Assembly (NCBI RefSeq): GCF_007752535.1
Contig: NZ_CP036426.1
Coordinates: forward strand, 6,634,001 to 6,698,000
Direction: 5' to 3'
From: Tautonia plasticadhaerens
Lineage (GTDB): Bacteria > Planctomycetota > Planctomycetia > Isosphaerales > Isosphaeraceae
DNA: 64,000 nt
Positions within the stretch are counted from its first letter, which is position 1. Each line of letters opens with the position of its first letter. The position numbers and the translations under genes are program-made. Under the pieces are notes generated by a model. The model made no database searches. It was given only the letters and a program-made list of their open reading frames with translations, and was not told where the DNA came from. Below are positions 52,905 to 60,685 of this stretch, one piece after another.

Positions 52905-54368
52905 ATGTCCCGCCAATTCCCCGCCGCACCGGCCGTCGTGGCCCTGCTGCTGGCCTCCCTCCCCGCCCCTGCACGGGGCGAAGCCCCCTCGGCGGCTCCG
53001 CCGGACCTCCTGTTCCTGTTCGCCGACGATTTCAGCTTCGAGGCCATCGGTGCGCTCGGTTTGGTCGACATCGAGACGCCGAATCTGGACCGGCTTTACG
53101 GCCGGGGCACCGTCTTCTCCCGTGCCCATAACATGGGCGGCTGGAACGGCGCCATCTGCGTCGCCAGCCGCTCCATGCTCGTGACCGGCCGGACGATCTG
53201 GGACGCCTCTCGCATCTACGAATCAACCGATGCCGAGCGACGAGCCGGTCGCACCTGGCCCCAGATGCTCGCGTCCGCCGGCTACGAGACCTGCATGACG
53301 GGCAAGTGGCACATCAGGACCGACGCCGCCTCCGCGTTCGACGTGGCCCGCCACGTCAGGCCCGGGATGCCGGACCAGGCCGACGAGGGATATCACCGCC
53401 CACCCCCGGGCAAGCCCGACCCCTGGGACCCCGCCGACCCCCGCTTCGGCGGCTACTGGTCCGGCGGGACTCACTGGAGCGAGGTCACGGCGAACGACGC
53501 GATCGAATTCATCGGCCGTGCGAGCGGCCGAGAGTCGCCCTCCTTCATGTACATCGCCTTTAACGCCCCCCACGACCCGAGGCAATCGCCCCGGGAATTC
53601 GCCGAGCGCTATCCGCCCGATCGGGTCGCCCTGCCGGACGACTTCCTGCCCGTGTATCCCTTCCGGGATGAGATCGGATGCGGCCCCGGCCTCCGGGACG
53701 AGGCCCTCGCCCCGTTCCCCCGCACCGAGCACGCGGTGAAGGTCCACCGGGGCGAATACTTCGCGATCATCTCCCACCTCGACCGGCAGGTCGGCCGGAT
53801 CCTCGACGCCCTCGACTCGTCCGGCAAGGCCGACTCCACGATCGTCGTCTTCACCGCCGACCACGGCCTGTCGGTCGGCCACCACGGGCTGCTCGGCAAG
53901 CAGAACCTGTACGAGCACAGCACCCGGGTCCCGTTCGTCCTCGCCGGTCCGGGGATCGAGGCCGGGCGCGTGATCGACACGCCGATTTATCTCCAGGACA
54001 TCATGCCGACCACCCTCGAACTGGCCGGGCTCCCCGTGCCGGACTACGTCGGATTCGCCAGCCTCCTCCCCCTCCTCCGGGGCGATACCGATGCGCCGAT
54101 CCGGCCCTCGATTTACGGCGCCTACATGGACCTCCAGCGCTCGGTCACGCACGACGGATACAAGCTGATCCTCTACCCCGAGGCCCGCGTCGCCCGGCTC
54201 TTCCACCTCGACGACGACCCGGGCGAGCGGCGCGACCTCGCCGGAGACCCTTCCCAGGCCGACCGCCGAGCATCGCTCTACCAGGAGCTGCTCCGGCTCC
54301 AGGAGGAACTGGGAGACCCGCTCGACCTCCGCGCCACGTTCGGGGAGTTGAACGTTGGAGGCGGTTGA
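52905..54368 (+). CDS. Exported type I sulfatase (C-x-A-x-R subtype)
   Basis: From the ATG at 52905, with GGAGG just upstream, the protein is 487 aa with a signal peptide ending near APARGEA. Landmarks are DLLFLFADDFSFEAIG, the formylglycine motif CVASRSMLVTGRTIW (C-V-A-S-R), TGKWHIR, FTADHGLSVGHHGLLGKQNLYEHSTRVP and YGAYMDLQRSV. The FADDF variant with Phe and the KQNLYEHS block suggest the subfamily of iduronate/choline-type sulfatases. It is the first of three tandem sulfatases; the next starts 62 bases later. Confidence 0.93.
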   Translation: MSRQFPAAPAVVALLLASLPAPARGEAPSAAPPDLLFLFADDFSFEAIGALGLVDIETPNLDRLYGRGTVFSRAHNMGGWNGAICVASRSMLVTGRTIWDASRIYESTDAERRAGRTWPQMLASAGYETCMTGKWHIRTDAASAFDVARHVRPGMPDQADEGYHRPPPGKPDPWDPADPRFGGYWSGGTHWSEVTANDAIEFIGRASGRESPSFMYIAFNAPHDPRQSPREFAERYPPDRVALPDDFLPVYPFRDEIGCGPGLRDEALAPFPRTEHAVKVHRGEYFAIISHLDRQVGRILDALDSSGKADSTIVVFTADHGLSVGHHGLLGKQNLYEHSTRVPFVLAGPGIEAGRVIDTPIYLQDIMPTTLELAGLPVPDYVGFASLLPLLRGDTDAPIRPSIYGAYMDLQRSVTHDGYKLILYPEARVARLFHLDDDPGERRDLAGDPSQADRRASLYQELLRLQEELGDPLDLRATFGELNVGGG

Positions 54369-54430
54369 TCGGCCGACGAACGGCACTCGGGGCGTCGATC
54401 ACGCCCTCTCATCCCTCGCCCAGGTGGACG

Positions 54431-56212
54431 ATGCATCCAGCGTTCCTCCTCCCGATCGTCGCGATCTGCTCCTCGCCTCCGGGATCGCAGTCATCCGAAG
54501 GGCCCCCCAACGTGGTCGTCTTCCTCGCCGACGACGCCGGATGGGGCGATTACGGCGTGAACGGGAATCGACTCGCCCGGACGCCCCATATCGATTCGAT
54601 CGCCAGGGACGGCGTCACGCTCGATCGCTTCTACGTCTGCCCCGTCTGCTCGCCGACCCGGGCCGAGTTCCTCACCGGACGCTACTACCCGAGGACCGGT
54701 GTCCGGGGGGTCTCGACCGGGCAGGAACGCATGGGTCTGGGCGAGCGGACCGTGGCCGAGGCGTTCAAACACGCCGCTTACGCCACCGGCGCCTTCGGCA
54801 AGTGGCACAACGGCAGCCAGTGGCCCTATCACCCGAACGCCCGAGGGTTCGACTCGTACTATGGCCACACCGCCGGCCACTGGGGGGAATACTTCGATCC
54901 CCCCCTGGAGTCCGACGGGCTCCCCGTGCGGGACCGCGGTTACATCGTCGATCTCTGCACGGATCGGGCGCTCTCGTTCATCGAGGCCCACCGAGACGGC
55001 CCCTTCTTCTGCTACGTCCCCTTCACCACCCCCCACTCTCCCTGGGCGGTGCCCGAGGCGTACTGGGAACGCTTCGAGGACGCCCCTGTCGAGCAGCGGG
55101 CGACCGTCCCCGACCGGGAGGTCCTCGACCAGACCCGTTGCGCCCTCGCCATGCTGGAGAACCAGGACTGGAACGTCGGCCGGGTGCTCCGCAAGATCGA
55201 CGAGCTCGAGCTCTCCGAGGACACGATCGTGGTCTATTTCTCGGATAACGGCCCGAACAGCTGGCGATGGAATGGTGGGATGAGGGGCCGCAAGGGTAGC
55301 ACCGACGAGGGGGGGGTCCGCTCCCCCTGCTTCGTCCGCTGGCCCTCGAAATTGCCGCCCGGCCGGACGGTGGGAGAGATCGCCGGGGCCATCGACCTCC
55401 TCCCCACGCTGACCTCCCTGGCCGGCGTCCCCCGGGTCGGCGACGCCCCTCTCGACGGCCTGGACCTCGCTCCCCTGCTGCTCGGCACCGCCGAAGGCTG
55501 GCCCGATCGGGAACTCTTCTCCAGCTGGGGCGGGCAGACCAGCGTCCGCACGACGAGGTACCGGCTCGATTCGCAGGGGAGGTTGTACGACATAATCGCC
55601 GATCCCGGGCAAGCCGCCCCCGTCACCGTGGCCCGGCCGGAGGTCGCCACGAGGCTCAATCGGGCCGTCTCGGACTGGGACGCGGAGATGTTCGGCGACG
55701 AACGCTCGGCCGACTCCCGGGGTGAGGTGGATCCGAGGCCCTTCCCGGTCGGCCACGCCGAGTTCCCACGCACCTGGCTCCCGGCCCGCGACGGCGAGCC
55801 CAGGGGAGGCGTCCGCCGCAGCTCCGACGCCCCAAATTGCTCGTACTTCGTCGACTGGACCGACCTGGACGACTCCCTCGTCTGGGAGATCGAGGTGGAC
55901 GAATCGGGGGACTACGAAGTGGAACTCCTCTACACCTGCGCCCCGTCGGATGTGGGCTCGACCGTCGTGCTGGAATTCGGCGAGCATCGCCTGTCCGGCA
56001 CCGTGAGCCCTGCCTGGGATCCGCCACTCTATACAAACCAGGACACACTGCCCCGACCTCCCGCGGAGTCACAGATGAAGGAGTTTCGCCCGCTCTCATT
56101 GGGCACGATCCGGCTCCGAAAAGGTCGAGGCCCGCTCACGCTCCGTGCCCTGGAGATCCCCGGCGCCGAGGTGATGGACCTCAGGGCGATCACCCTGACG
56201 CTGCTCCCCTGA
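54431..56212 (+). CDS. Exported arylsulfatase with a C-terminal beta-sandwich domain
   Basis: From the ATG at 54431 the protein is 593 aa. A short signal peptide precedes NVVVFLADDAGWGDYGVNG. The formylglycine motif is CSPTRAEFLTGRYYP, followed by AFGKWHNG, YFSDNGPNSWRWNGGMRGRKGSTDEGG and VRSPCFVRWPSKLPPG. After ~420 a beta-rich module begins (EIEVDESGDYEVELLYTCA), similar to the carbohydrate-binding or Ig-like C-termini of arylsulfatases. It starts 62 bases after the preceding sulfatase and precedes the third by 25. Confidence 0.92.
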   Translation: MHPAFLLPIVAICSSPPGSQSSEGPPNVVVFLADDAGWGDYGVNGNRLARTPHIDSIARDGVTLDRFYVCPVCSPTRAEFLTGRYYPRTGVRGVSTGQERMGLGERTVAEAFKHAAYATGAFGKWHNGSQWPYHPNARGFDSYYGHTAGHWGEYFDPPLESDGLPVRDRGYIVDLCTDRALSFIEAHRDGPFFCYVPFTTPHSPWAVPEAYWERFEDAPVEQRATVPDREVLDQTRCALAMLENQDWNVGRVLRKIDELELSEDTIVVYFSDNGPNSWRWNGGMRGRKGSTDEGGVRSPCFVRWPSKLPPGRTVGEIAGAIDLLPTLTSLAGVPRVGDAPLDGLDLAPLLLGTAEGWPDRELFSSWGGQTSVRTTRYRLDSQGRLYDIIADPGQAAPVTVARPEVATRLNRAVSDWDAEMFGDERSADSRGEVDPRPFPVGHAEFPRTWLPARDGEPRGGVRRSSDAPNCSYFVDWTDLDDSLVWEIEVDESGDYEVELLYTCAPSDVGSTVVLEFGEHRLSGTVSPAWDPPLYTNQDTLPRPPAESQMKEFRPLSLGTIRLRKGRGPLTLRALEIPGAEVMDLRAITLTLLP

Positions 56213-56237
56213 TCGGAGCCCCATTGGGCCATATCCG

Positions 56238-58061
56238 ATGAACTCGATCCGACTCGTCTCCCCGTTCTCCGCGATCCTCGCCCTGGCCGTCTCCCCCGCC
56301 GCCGCGGCCGACCGGCCCAACATCCTCTGGGTGACGAGCGAGGACAACAGCCCCCTGATCGGGTGCTACGGCGACCCCCTCGCCCGGACGCCGAACCTGG
56401 ACCGGCTCGCTGGGCATGGCGTCCGCTACACCCACGCGTTCGCCAACGCCCCGGTCTGCTCCACGGCACGATCGACGCTGATCACGGGCATGTACGCCAC
56501 GACCCTCGGGATCCATCACCACCGGAGCCGGGTCCGCATCCCCGACCGGTTCCGACCCTACCCGGCCTACCTCCGGCGGTCCGGCTACTACTGCACGAAC
56601 CGCTCGAAGACGGATTACAACGTCGCCGACCTCGACAATCCCTGGGACGAGAGCAGTCGCCGGGCCCACTATCGCGATCGGGACCCCGGCCAGCCGTTCT
56701 TCGCTGTCTTCAACCTGACGACCACCCATGAAAGTCAGGTCGCCCCCCCTCCGGGGAAGGCCGAGTTCCGGGTCGCCCCGGAGCGGGTCGCCCTGCCGCC
56801 CTGGCACCCCGACACGCCGGAGATCCGCTTCGACTGGGCGAACTACTACGACCAGATCTCGTTGATGGATGCCCAGGTCGGCACCCTCCTCGACGAACTG
56901 GAGGCGGAGGGCCTCGCCGACGATACGATCGTCTTCTACTTTTCCGATCACGGCGGGGCCCTCCCCAGGGGCAAGCGGAACATCCACGACTCCGGCACCC
57001 GGGTCCCGCTGATCATCCGGTTCCCCGAGAAATGGGTCCACCTCGCCCCCGCCGGGCCCGGGACCTCGGTGGACCGCCCGGTCAGCTTCGTCGACCTGCC
57101 TGCCACGCTGTTCAGCCTCTGCGGGGTGTCGATCCCCGAACACTTCGAGGGCCGGGCCTTCCTCGGCCCGCAGGAGGCCCCCGCCCGGTCGCACGTGTTC
57201 CTCTATCGGGGCCGCATGGACGAACGGGATGACACCGTCCGGGCCATCCGGGACCGTCGGTTCCGATATGTCCGCAACTATGCGCCCCACCGGCCGTGGG
57301 GGCAGCATTACTCGTATCCCTTCGGCGTCCTCCCCAGCATGAGGTCCTGGTACGCCGAGTTCCAGGCCGGCCGCTGCGACGACGTCCAGGCGAGATACTG
57401 GGGGCGGAAGCCGCCGGAGGAACTCTACGAGGTCGAGTCCGATCCGTTCGAGATCCATAACCTCTCGGGGAGCCCGCAACATGCCGAGGTGAGGGATCGC
57501 CTCCGAGGCACGCTCCGGGACGAGTTGATTTCCACCCGGGACGCCGGCTTCATCCCCGAGGCGATGATGCCCCGGCTCGCCGGCGAGGGGACGATCTACG
57601 ACTATGCCCGAGGCGGCTCGTATCCCATCGATCGGATCGTCGACCTCGCCGACGTGGCCTCCTCGAACGACCCCAGAGGACTCCCGGCGCTCCTCGAGGC
57701 CCTCGACGACCCCCACCCGGTCGTCCGCTACTGGGGGGCCCTCGGCTGCCTGATCCTCCGAGGTGAAGCCGCCCCCGCACGGCCGAAGCTGGAGGTGCTG
57801 CTCCGGGACGACTGGGCCGACGTCCGGGTCACCGCCGCCGAGGCAATCGCCCACCTCGGCGAGGCCGAGGCCGCGCTCCGGGTCCTCGACGCCGTGATCC
57901 GCCGCGGCGAGGCCCCCGAGGTCCTCGCCGCCTTGAACTCGCTGGAGTACCTCTGGAGGGACGGCCTCGTCCCTCTGGATCGCGTGCGGGAAATGGTCAC
58001 CGGCCTGCAACTCTCCGAGCCCGCTGACCGGATCCCGAACTTCCTGCTGGGCGACCGCTGA
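56238..58061 (+). CDS. Exported sulfatase (heparan/N-sulfoglucosamine type) with C-terminal HEAT-like repeats
   Basis: The 607-aa protein has a signal peptide (~1-24), NILWVTSEDNSPLIGCYGD, and the formylglycine region CSTARSTLITGMYATTLG (C-S-T-A-R). Further blocks are HHHRSRVRIPD, YFSDHGGALPRGKRNIHDSGTRVPLIIRFPEKW and RDRRFRYVRNYAP. This SEDNSP / CxxARSTLITGMY pattern fits the N-sulfoglucosamine sulfohydrolase-like subgroup common in planctomycetes. The last ~120 residues form HEAT-like repeats (DPHPVVRYWGALGCL, DWADVRVTAAEAIAHLGEAEAALRVL), which can bind proteins or act as a scaffold. Confidence 0.9.
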   Translation: MNSIRLVSPFSAILALAVSPAAAADRPNILWVTSEDNSPLIGCYGDPLARTPNLDRLAGHGVRYTHAFANAPVCSTARSTLITGMYATTLGIHHHRSRVRIPDRFRPYPAYLRRSGYYCTNRSKTDYNVADLDNPWDESSRRAHYRDRDPGQPFFAVFNLTTTHESQVAPPPGKAEFRVAPERVALPPWHPDTPEIRFDWANYYDQISLMDAQVGTLLDELEAEGLADDTIVFYFSDHGGALPRGKRNIHDSGTRVPLIIRFPEKWVHLAPAGPGTSVDRPVSFVDLPATLFSLCGVSIPEHFEGRAFLGPQEAPARSHVFLYRGRMDERDDTVRAIRDRRFRYVRNYAPHRPWGQHYSYPFGVLPSMRSWYAEFQAGRCDDVQARYWGRKPPEELYEVESDPFEIHNLSGSPQHAEVRDRLRGTLRDELISTRDAGFIPEAMMPRLAGEGTIYDYARGGSYPIDRIVDLADVASSNDPRGLPALLEALDDPHPVVRYWGALGCLILRGEAAPARPKLEVLLRDDWADVRVTAAEAIAHLGEAEAALRVLDAVIRRGEAPEVLAALNSLEYLWRDGLVPLDRVREMVTGLQLSEPADRIPNFLLGDR

Positions 58062-58373
58062 GCATGCGGTCCTCGGCCGATCCGACTCATCCTCGCCCCC
58101 GATCTCGCTTCGTTGGAGGCATCCCGGACCACATCGGACGCCCCTGATCGCCGGGCCGAGGTTCCCACGAGCATTCGCGCCGGTGAGGTACGGCGCGAAT
58201 GGGCCACCCCGCCGACCCGGTGCGACGCCCCTCCCAGCTCACCGCCTTCCCGACCGTCGGGCAGCCCTCGAACCCGTCCCGAACGAACCTCCCGGGATCG
58301 CCCCGACGAGGCCCGGCCTCGAACACCGAACCGGGCTCGCCCCGGCATTCCCCATCCCCCGAGAGCCGATTCC
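58062..58373. other. 312-bp gap between the sulfatase and Ycf48-like genes
   Basis: No ORF with coding character, RNA gene or strong hairpin was found here. Frames open across it translate to Arg/Pro/Ser-rich shadow sequence. The gap is followed by GAGAGCC close to the ATG at 58374. Confidence 0.5.
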
Positions 58374-59531
58374 ATGAAGACATGTCCTGTCGTCGTCTTC
58401 CTGGCGTTCGTCCAGACCTGCTCGGCCCAGTGGAGGCCCCAGGAGAGCGGTAGCGGGGCCCGACTCCGAGGCCTGAGCGTCGTCGACCGGGAGGTGGCCT
58501 GGGCGAGCGGGAATGGGGGGACGGTCCTTCGGACCATCGACGGCGGGAAGTCCTGGACTGCCCGCCCGGTCCCGGACGCCTCGGCCTTCGACTTCCGGGA
58601 CATTAAAGACGTCGATGCCGACACCGCCTACGTGCTCTCGATCGGCGAGGGGGACTTGTCCCGGATCTACAAGACGAGCGACGGTGGCGCGACCTGGGCC
58701 CGGCTCGACTGTCACCCCGATCCCGATGGATTCCTCGATGCGATCGCCTTCTGGGACGCGTCCCACGGCCTTGCCTTGGGAGACCCGGTCTGCGGCCGCT
58801 TCGAGGTCAACTCGACCGATGACGGCGGGCGGACCTGGCGAGCGATCCCGGCCGACGGGATGCCCCCGGCCCTGCCCGGTGAGGCCGCCATCGCCGCGAG
58901 CGGGACGTGCCTGGTCGTCCGAGGGGGCAACCTCGCCTGGTTCGCCACCGGAGGCGGCGGGGTCGCCCGGGTCTTCCGATCGACCGACCGGGGTCGCACC
59001 TGGACGGCCGTGGAGACCCCGGTCCCGGCCCCGGACACCGCCTCGGGACTCTTCTCGATCGCGTTCCGCGATGACGAGAACGGCGTCGCCGTCGGAGGCA
59101 AATTCGCGGAACCGAACGCGGCCGGCGGGTTCGTGGCCCTGACGAGAGACGGCGGCCAGACCTGGGAGCCCTGCCCGGGGGACCCACCCACCGGCTACCG
59201 CTCGGCGGTCGCCCTCGTCCCGGGTCAACCGACGCCGAGGTTCGTCGACGTCGGCCCCGCGGGCTCGGACCGATCGACCGACGGCGGGCGAGTCTTAAGA
59301 TCCCTCGGGTCCGAAGGCTTCCACGTCGTCAACTACTCAACCGACGGCGCCGGCTGGGCCGGCGGGGAAAATGGATCGATCGCGAAATACCTCGATCCTC
59401 TTCCTCACCTCAAGTCGTACCCGTGGCGAGAGGACGTAGAACGCTGTACTTTCGGCATCATCGCCGCAAGTCATCCTGGGGTAGTATGCCCGGCAGGACT
59501 TGAACCTGCAACCTTTAGCTCCGGAGCCTAA
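58374..59531 (+). CDS. Ycf48/Hcf136-like exported beta-propeller
   Basis: From the ATG at 58374 the protein is 385 aa, with a signal peptide (~1-18, VVVFLAFVQTCSA). Repeated blades carry the Ycf48 or BNR-type motif (TIDGGKSWTARPV, TSDGGATWARL, TDDGGRTWRAIP, TDRGRTWTAVE, TRDGGQTWEP). Ycf48 proteins act in photosystem II assembly in cyanobacteria, but related propellers occur widely in other bacteria as exported proteins of unknown function. The real domain ends near GSIAKYLDP; the last ~50 residues read across a tRNA fragment on the opposite strand, so the true end may be different. Confidence 0.8.
   Translation: MKTCPVVVFLAFVQTCSAQWRPQESGSGARLRGLSVVDREVAWASGNGGTVLRTIDGGKSWTARPVPDASAFDFRDIKDVDADTAYVLSIGEGDLSRIYKTSDGGATWARLDCHPDPDGFLDAIAFWDASHGLALGDPVCGRFEVNSTDDGGRTWRAIPADGMPPALPGEAAIAASGTCLVVRGGNLAWFATGGGGVARVFRSTDRGRTWTAVETPVPAPDTASGLFSIAFRDDENGVAVGGKFAEPNAAGGFVALTRDGGQTWEPCPGDPPTGYRSAVALVPGQPTPRFVDVGPAGSDRSTDGGRVLRSLGSEGFHVVNYSTDGAGWAGGENGSIAKYLDPLPHLKSYPWREDVERCTFGIIAASHPGVVCPAGLEPATFSSGA
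59485..59526 (-). tRNA. 3' part of a tRNA-Arg(CCG) gene; probable attachment site of an integrated element
   Basis: On the minus strand the sequence runs from an anticodon loop CTCCGGA (59526-59520, anticodon CCG) through the 3' anticodon arm GCTAA, a 5-nt variable loop, a T arm GCAGG-TTCAAGT-CCTGC, a 3' acceptor strand CGGGCAT and discriminator A; no CCA is encoded. Upstream of the loop the 5' anticodon-arm bases match imperfectly (G-G at one pair), and no D arm or 5' acceptor strand can be found. It is therefore the 3' half only, as left when an element integrates into a tRNA gene. The 3' end faces the chromosomal genes to the left, placing the element to the right. Confidence 0.7.
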
Positions 59532-60205
59532 TGGGGCCGCATGGGGCTTGCATGTCCTCTGAATGGACAATGGACGGCAAATGATTTGGAATGAAGGGTT
59601 TCCGTTAATTGTTCGTGGCGATCACATGGGAGACATCTTGTGTTTGCGCGGCCCCTTCTGTCGCAGAATCGTCGCAGTTCGAGAGGGGATGGTGCGGAGG
59701 TGTTAACTGGCATTGGACTGGCCGTCGGAGGACCCGAAGGCCCGGCCGATCCCCGGCGCCTGGTGGCGATTGCGGAGGCTACAGGCCCCGAGGCATTCGG
59801 ATCGTCGGGGCGTTGAGCCTGCAACCCGCTCTGGAATTGTCGCCCTATGCCGTAGTCAGGCGGGCCCCGGCGAGGATGTGCAGGAGGGCCTCCCCCTGCT
59901 CGGCGGTGATCCCCCCGGCGTCGGTAAGGTCCTCGACCCGGCAGTCCTCGACGACCCGATGCTTGCCGGGCGAATTGCCTCCCGAGGAGGAGGATTGGCG
60001 AGGTAGGACGGATCGGCTCATCGGCTCCGATGATCCCTTGAAATCGGGACCGATCATCCCGTCGTGCCAAATTGGACTTTAGCATCCACTTTGAGGCGGG
60101 TATCCTGGGATGCGACTCAAGGGCCCGGGTACCGAGGCGCCGGCGAGCGGTCGATGACCGAGGCTGGACCCCGAACCGGCCCCGACCCAAGCCAAGAGGA
60201 GGCTC
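59532..60205. other. Start of the putative element: mostly non-coding
   Basis: The 674 bases after the tRNA fragment differ from the flanking DNA: they contain AT-richer parts (59575-59650). A possible short minus-strand gene (59845-60021) is listed separately. No integrase gene is visible at this end. No promoter could be assigned with confidence; AAGAGGAGG at the right edge is the ribosome binding site of the cupin gene. Confidence 0.4.
59845..60021 (-). CDS. Possible small protein (58 aa), unknown
   Basis: A minus-strand frame from the ATG at 60021 encodes 58 residues; an upstream in-frame ATG at 60057 would give 70. The C-terminal half (DLTDAGGITAEQGEALLHILAGARL) looks like a natural helical segment rather than a shadow frame. 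GGAG lies three bases before the ATG at 60021, closer than ideal. I recognise no family. It may be a small accessory gene of the element or a fragment. Confidence 0.35.
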   Translation of the reverse strand: MSRSVLPRQSSSSGGNSPGKHRVVEDCRVEDLTDAGGITAEQGEALLHILAGARLTTA

Positions 60206-60538
60206 ATGATGGCCCTGGACCATGCGAAGCCCGGCGAGGTGATCGACGTGCGGCCCCTGGGCGAGGCGCTGGCCGACGCACGTACCACGACCCTGATCAA
60301 GGCCGAGCGCCTGGAGGTCTTGCGGCTGGTGCTCCCTGCCGGCAAGGAGATCGCTACCCATACCGCCCCCGGCCCGATCACCGTCCACTGCCTCGAAGGC
60401 CGGGTGGCGTTCACGGTCTTGGGCGAGGAGCGAGAGCTTGGGGCGGGCCGGATGCTCCACCTGGGGGCCGGCGAGCCGCACTCATTGCGCGGCATCGAGG
60501 ACGCTTCCCTGCTGGTGACGCTAGTGCTGGTCAAGTGA
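60206..60538 (+). CDS. Cupin-domain protein
   Basis: The 110-aa protein is a single small cupin. After TTTLIKAERLEVLRLVLPAGKEI come the two conserved motifs in reduced form: HTAPGPITVHCLEGRVAF (motif 1, with His53 and the Glu of LEGR) and GAGRMLHLGAGEPHSLRGIED (motif 2). The strong ribosome binding site AAGAGGAGG lies six bases before the ATG. Such proteins bind a metal or small ligand; enzyme activity cannot be predicted. It is the first plus-strand gene inside the putative element and is separated from the next gene by a hairpin. Confidence 0.85.
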   Translation: MMALDHAKPGEVIDVRPLGEALADARTTTLIKAERLEVLRLVLPAGKEIATHTAPGPITVHCLEGRVAFTVLGEERELGAGRMLHLGAGEPHSLRGIEDASLLVTLVLVK

Positions 60539-60639
60539 TCCGAACCCAGACGATCGCCTCGATCCCGTTCTGGCTGCTCAGGGGAACGTGTCCTGGAAGC
60601 CGCTCCGGCTCGGACGAGCCTTGACCCCGAGCCACGAAT

Positions 60640-60660
60640 CCCCAACCAAGTTGGTTGGGG
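60640..60660. terminator. Palindromic hairpin between convergent genes of the element
   Basis: CCCCAACCAA and TTGGTTGGGG are exact reverse complements around a single G, giving a usable stem CCCCAACC/GGTTGGGG with a 5-nt loop. It lies between the end of the cupin gene (60538) and the end of the minus-strand ParB-methyltransferase gene (60686), so it could terminate both. There is no T-run. Confidence 0.5.
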
Positions 60661-60685
60661 GCGGGTCAGGTGCCGCCCCCCAGCA

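Noticed and set aside
53678-54430. N-terminal extension of the second tandem sulfatase
   Set aside because: It overlaps the preceding sulfatase in another frame and is Arg/Pro-rich; a signal peptide and sulfatase fold start at 54431.
59485-59560. Complete tRNA gene
   Set aside because: The D arm and the 5' acceptor strand complementary to CGGGCAT are missing upstream of the anticodon loop.
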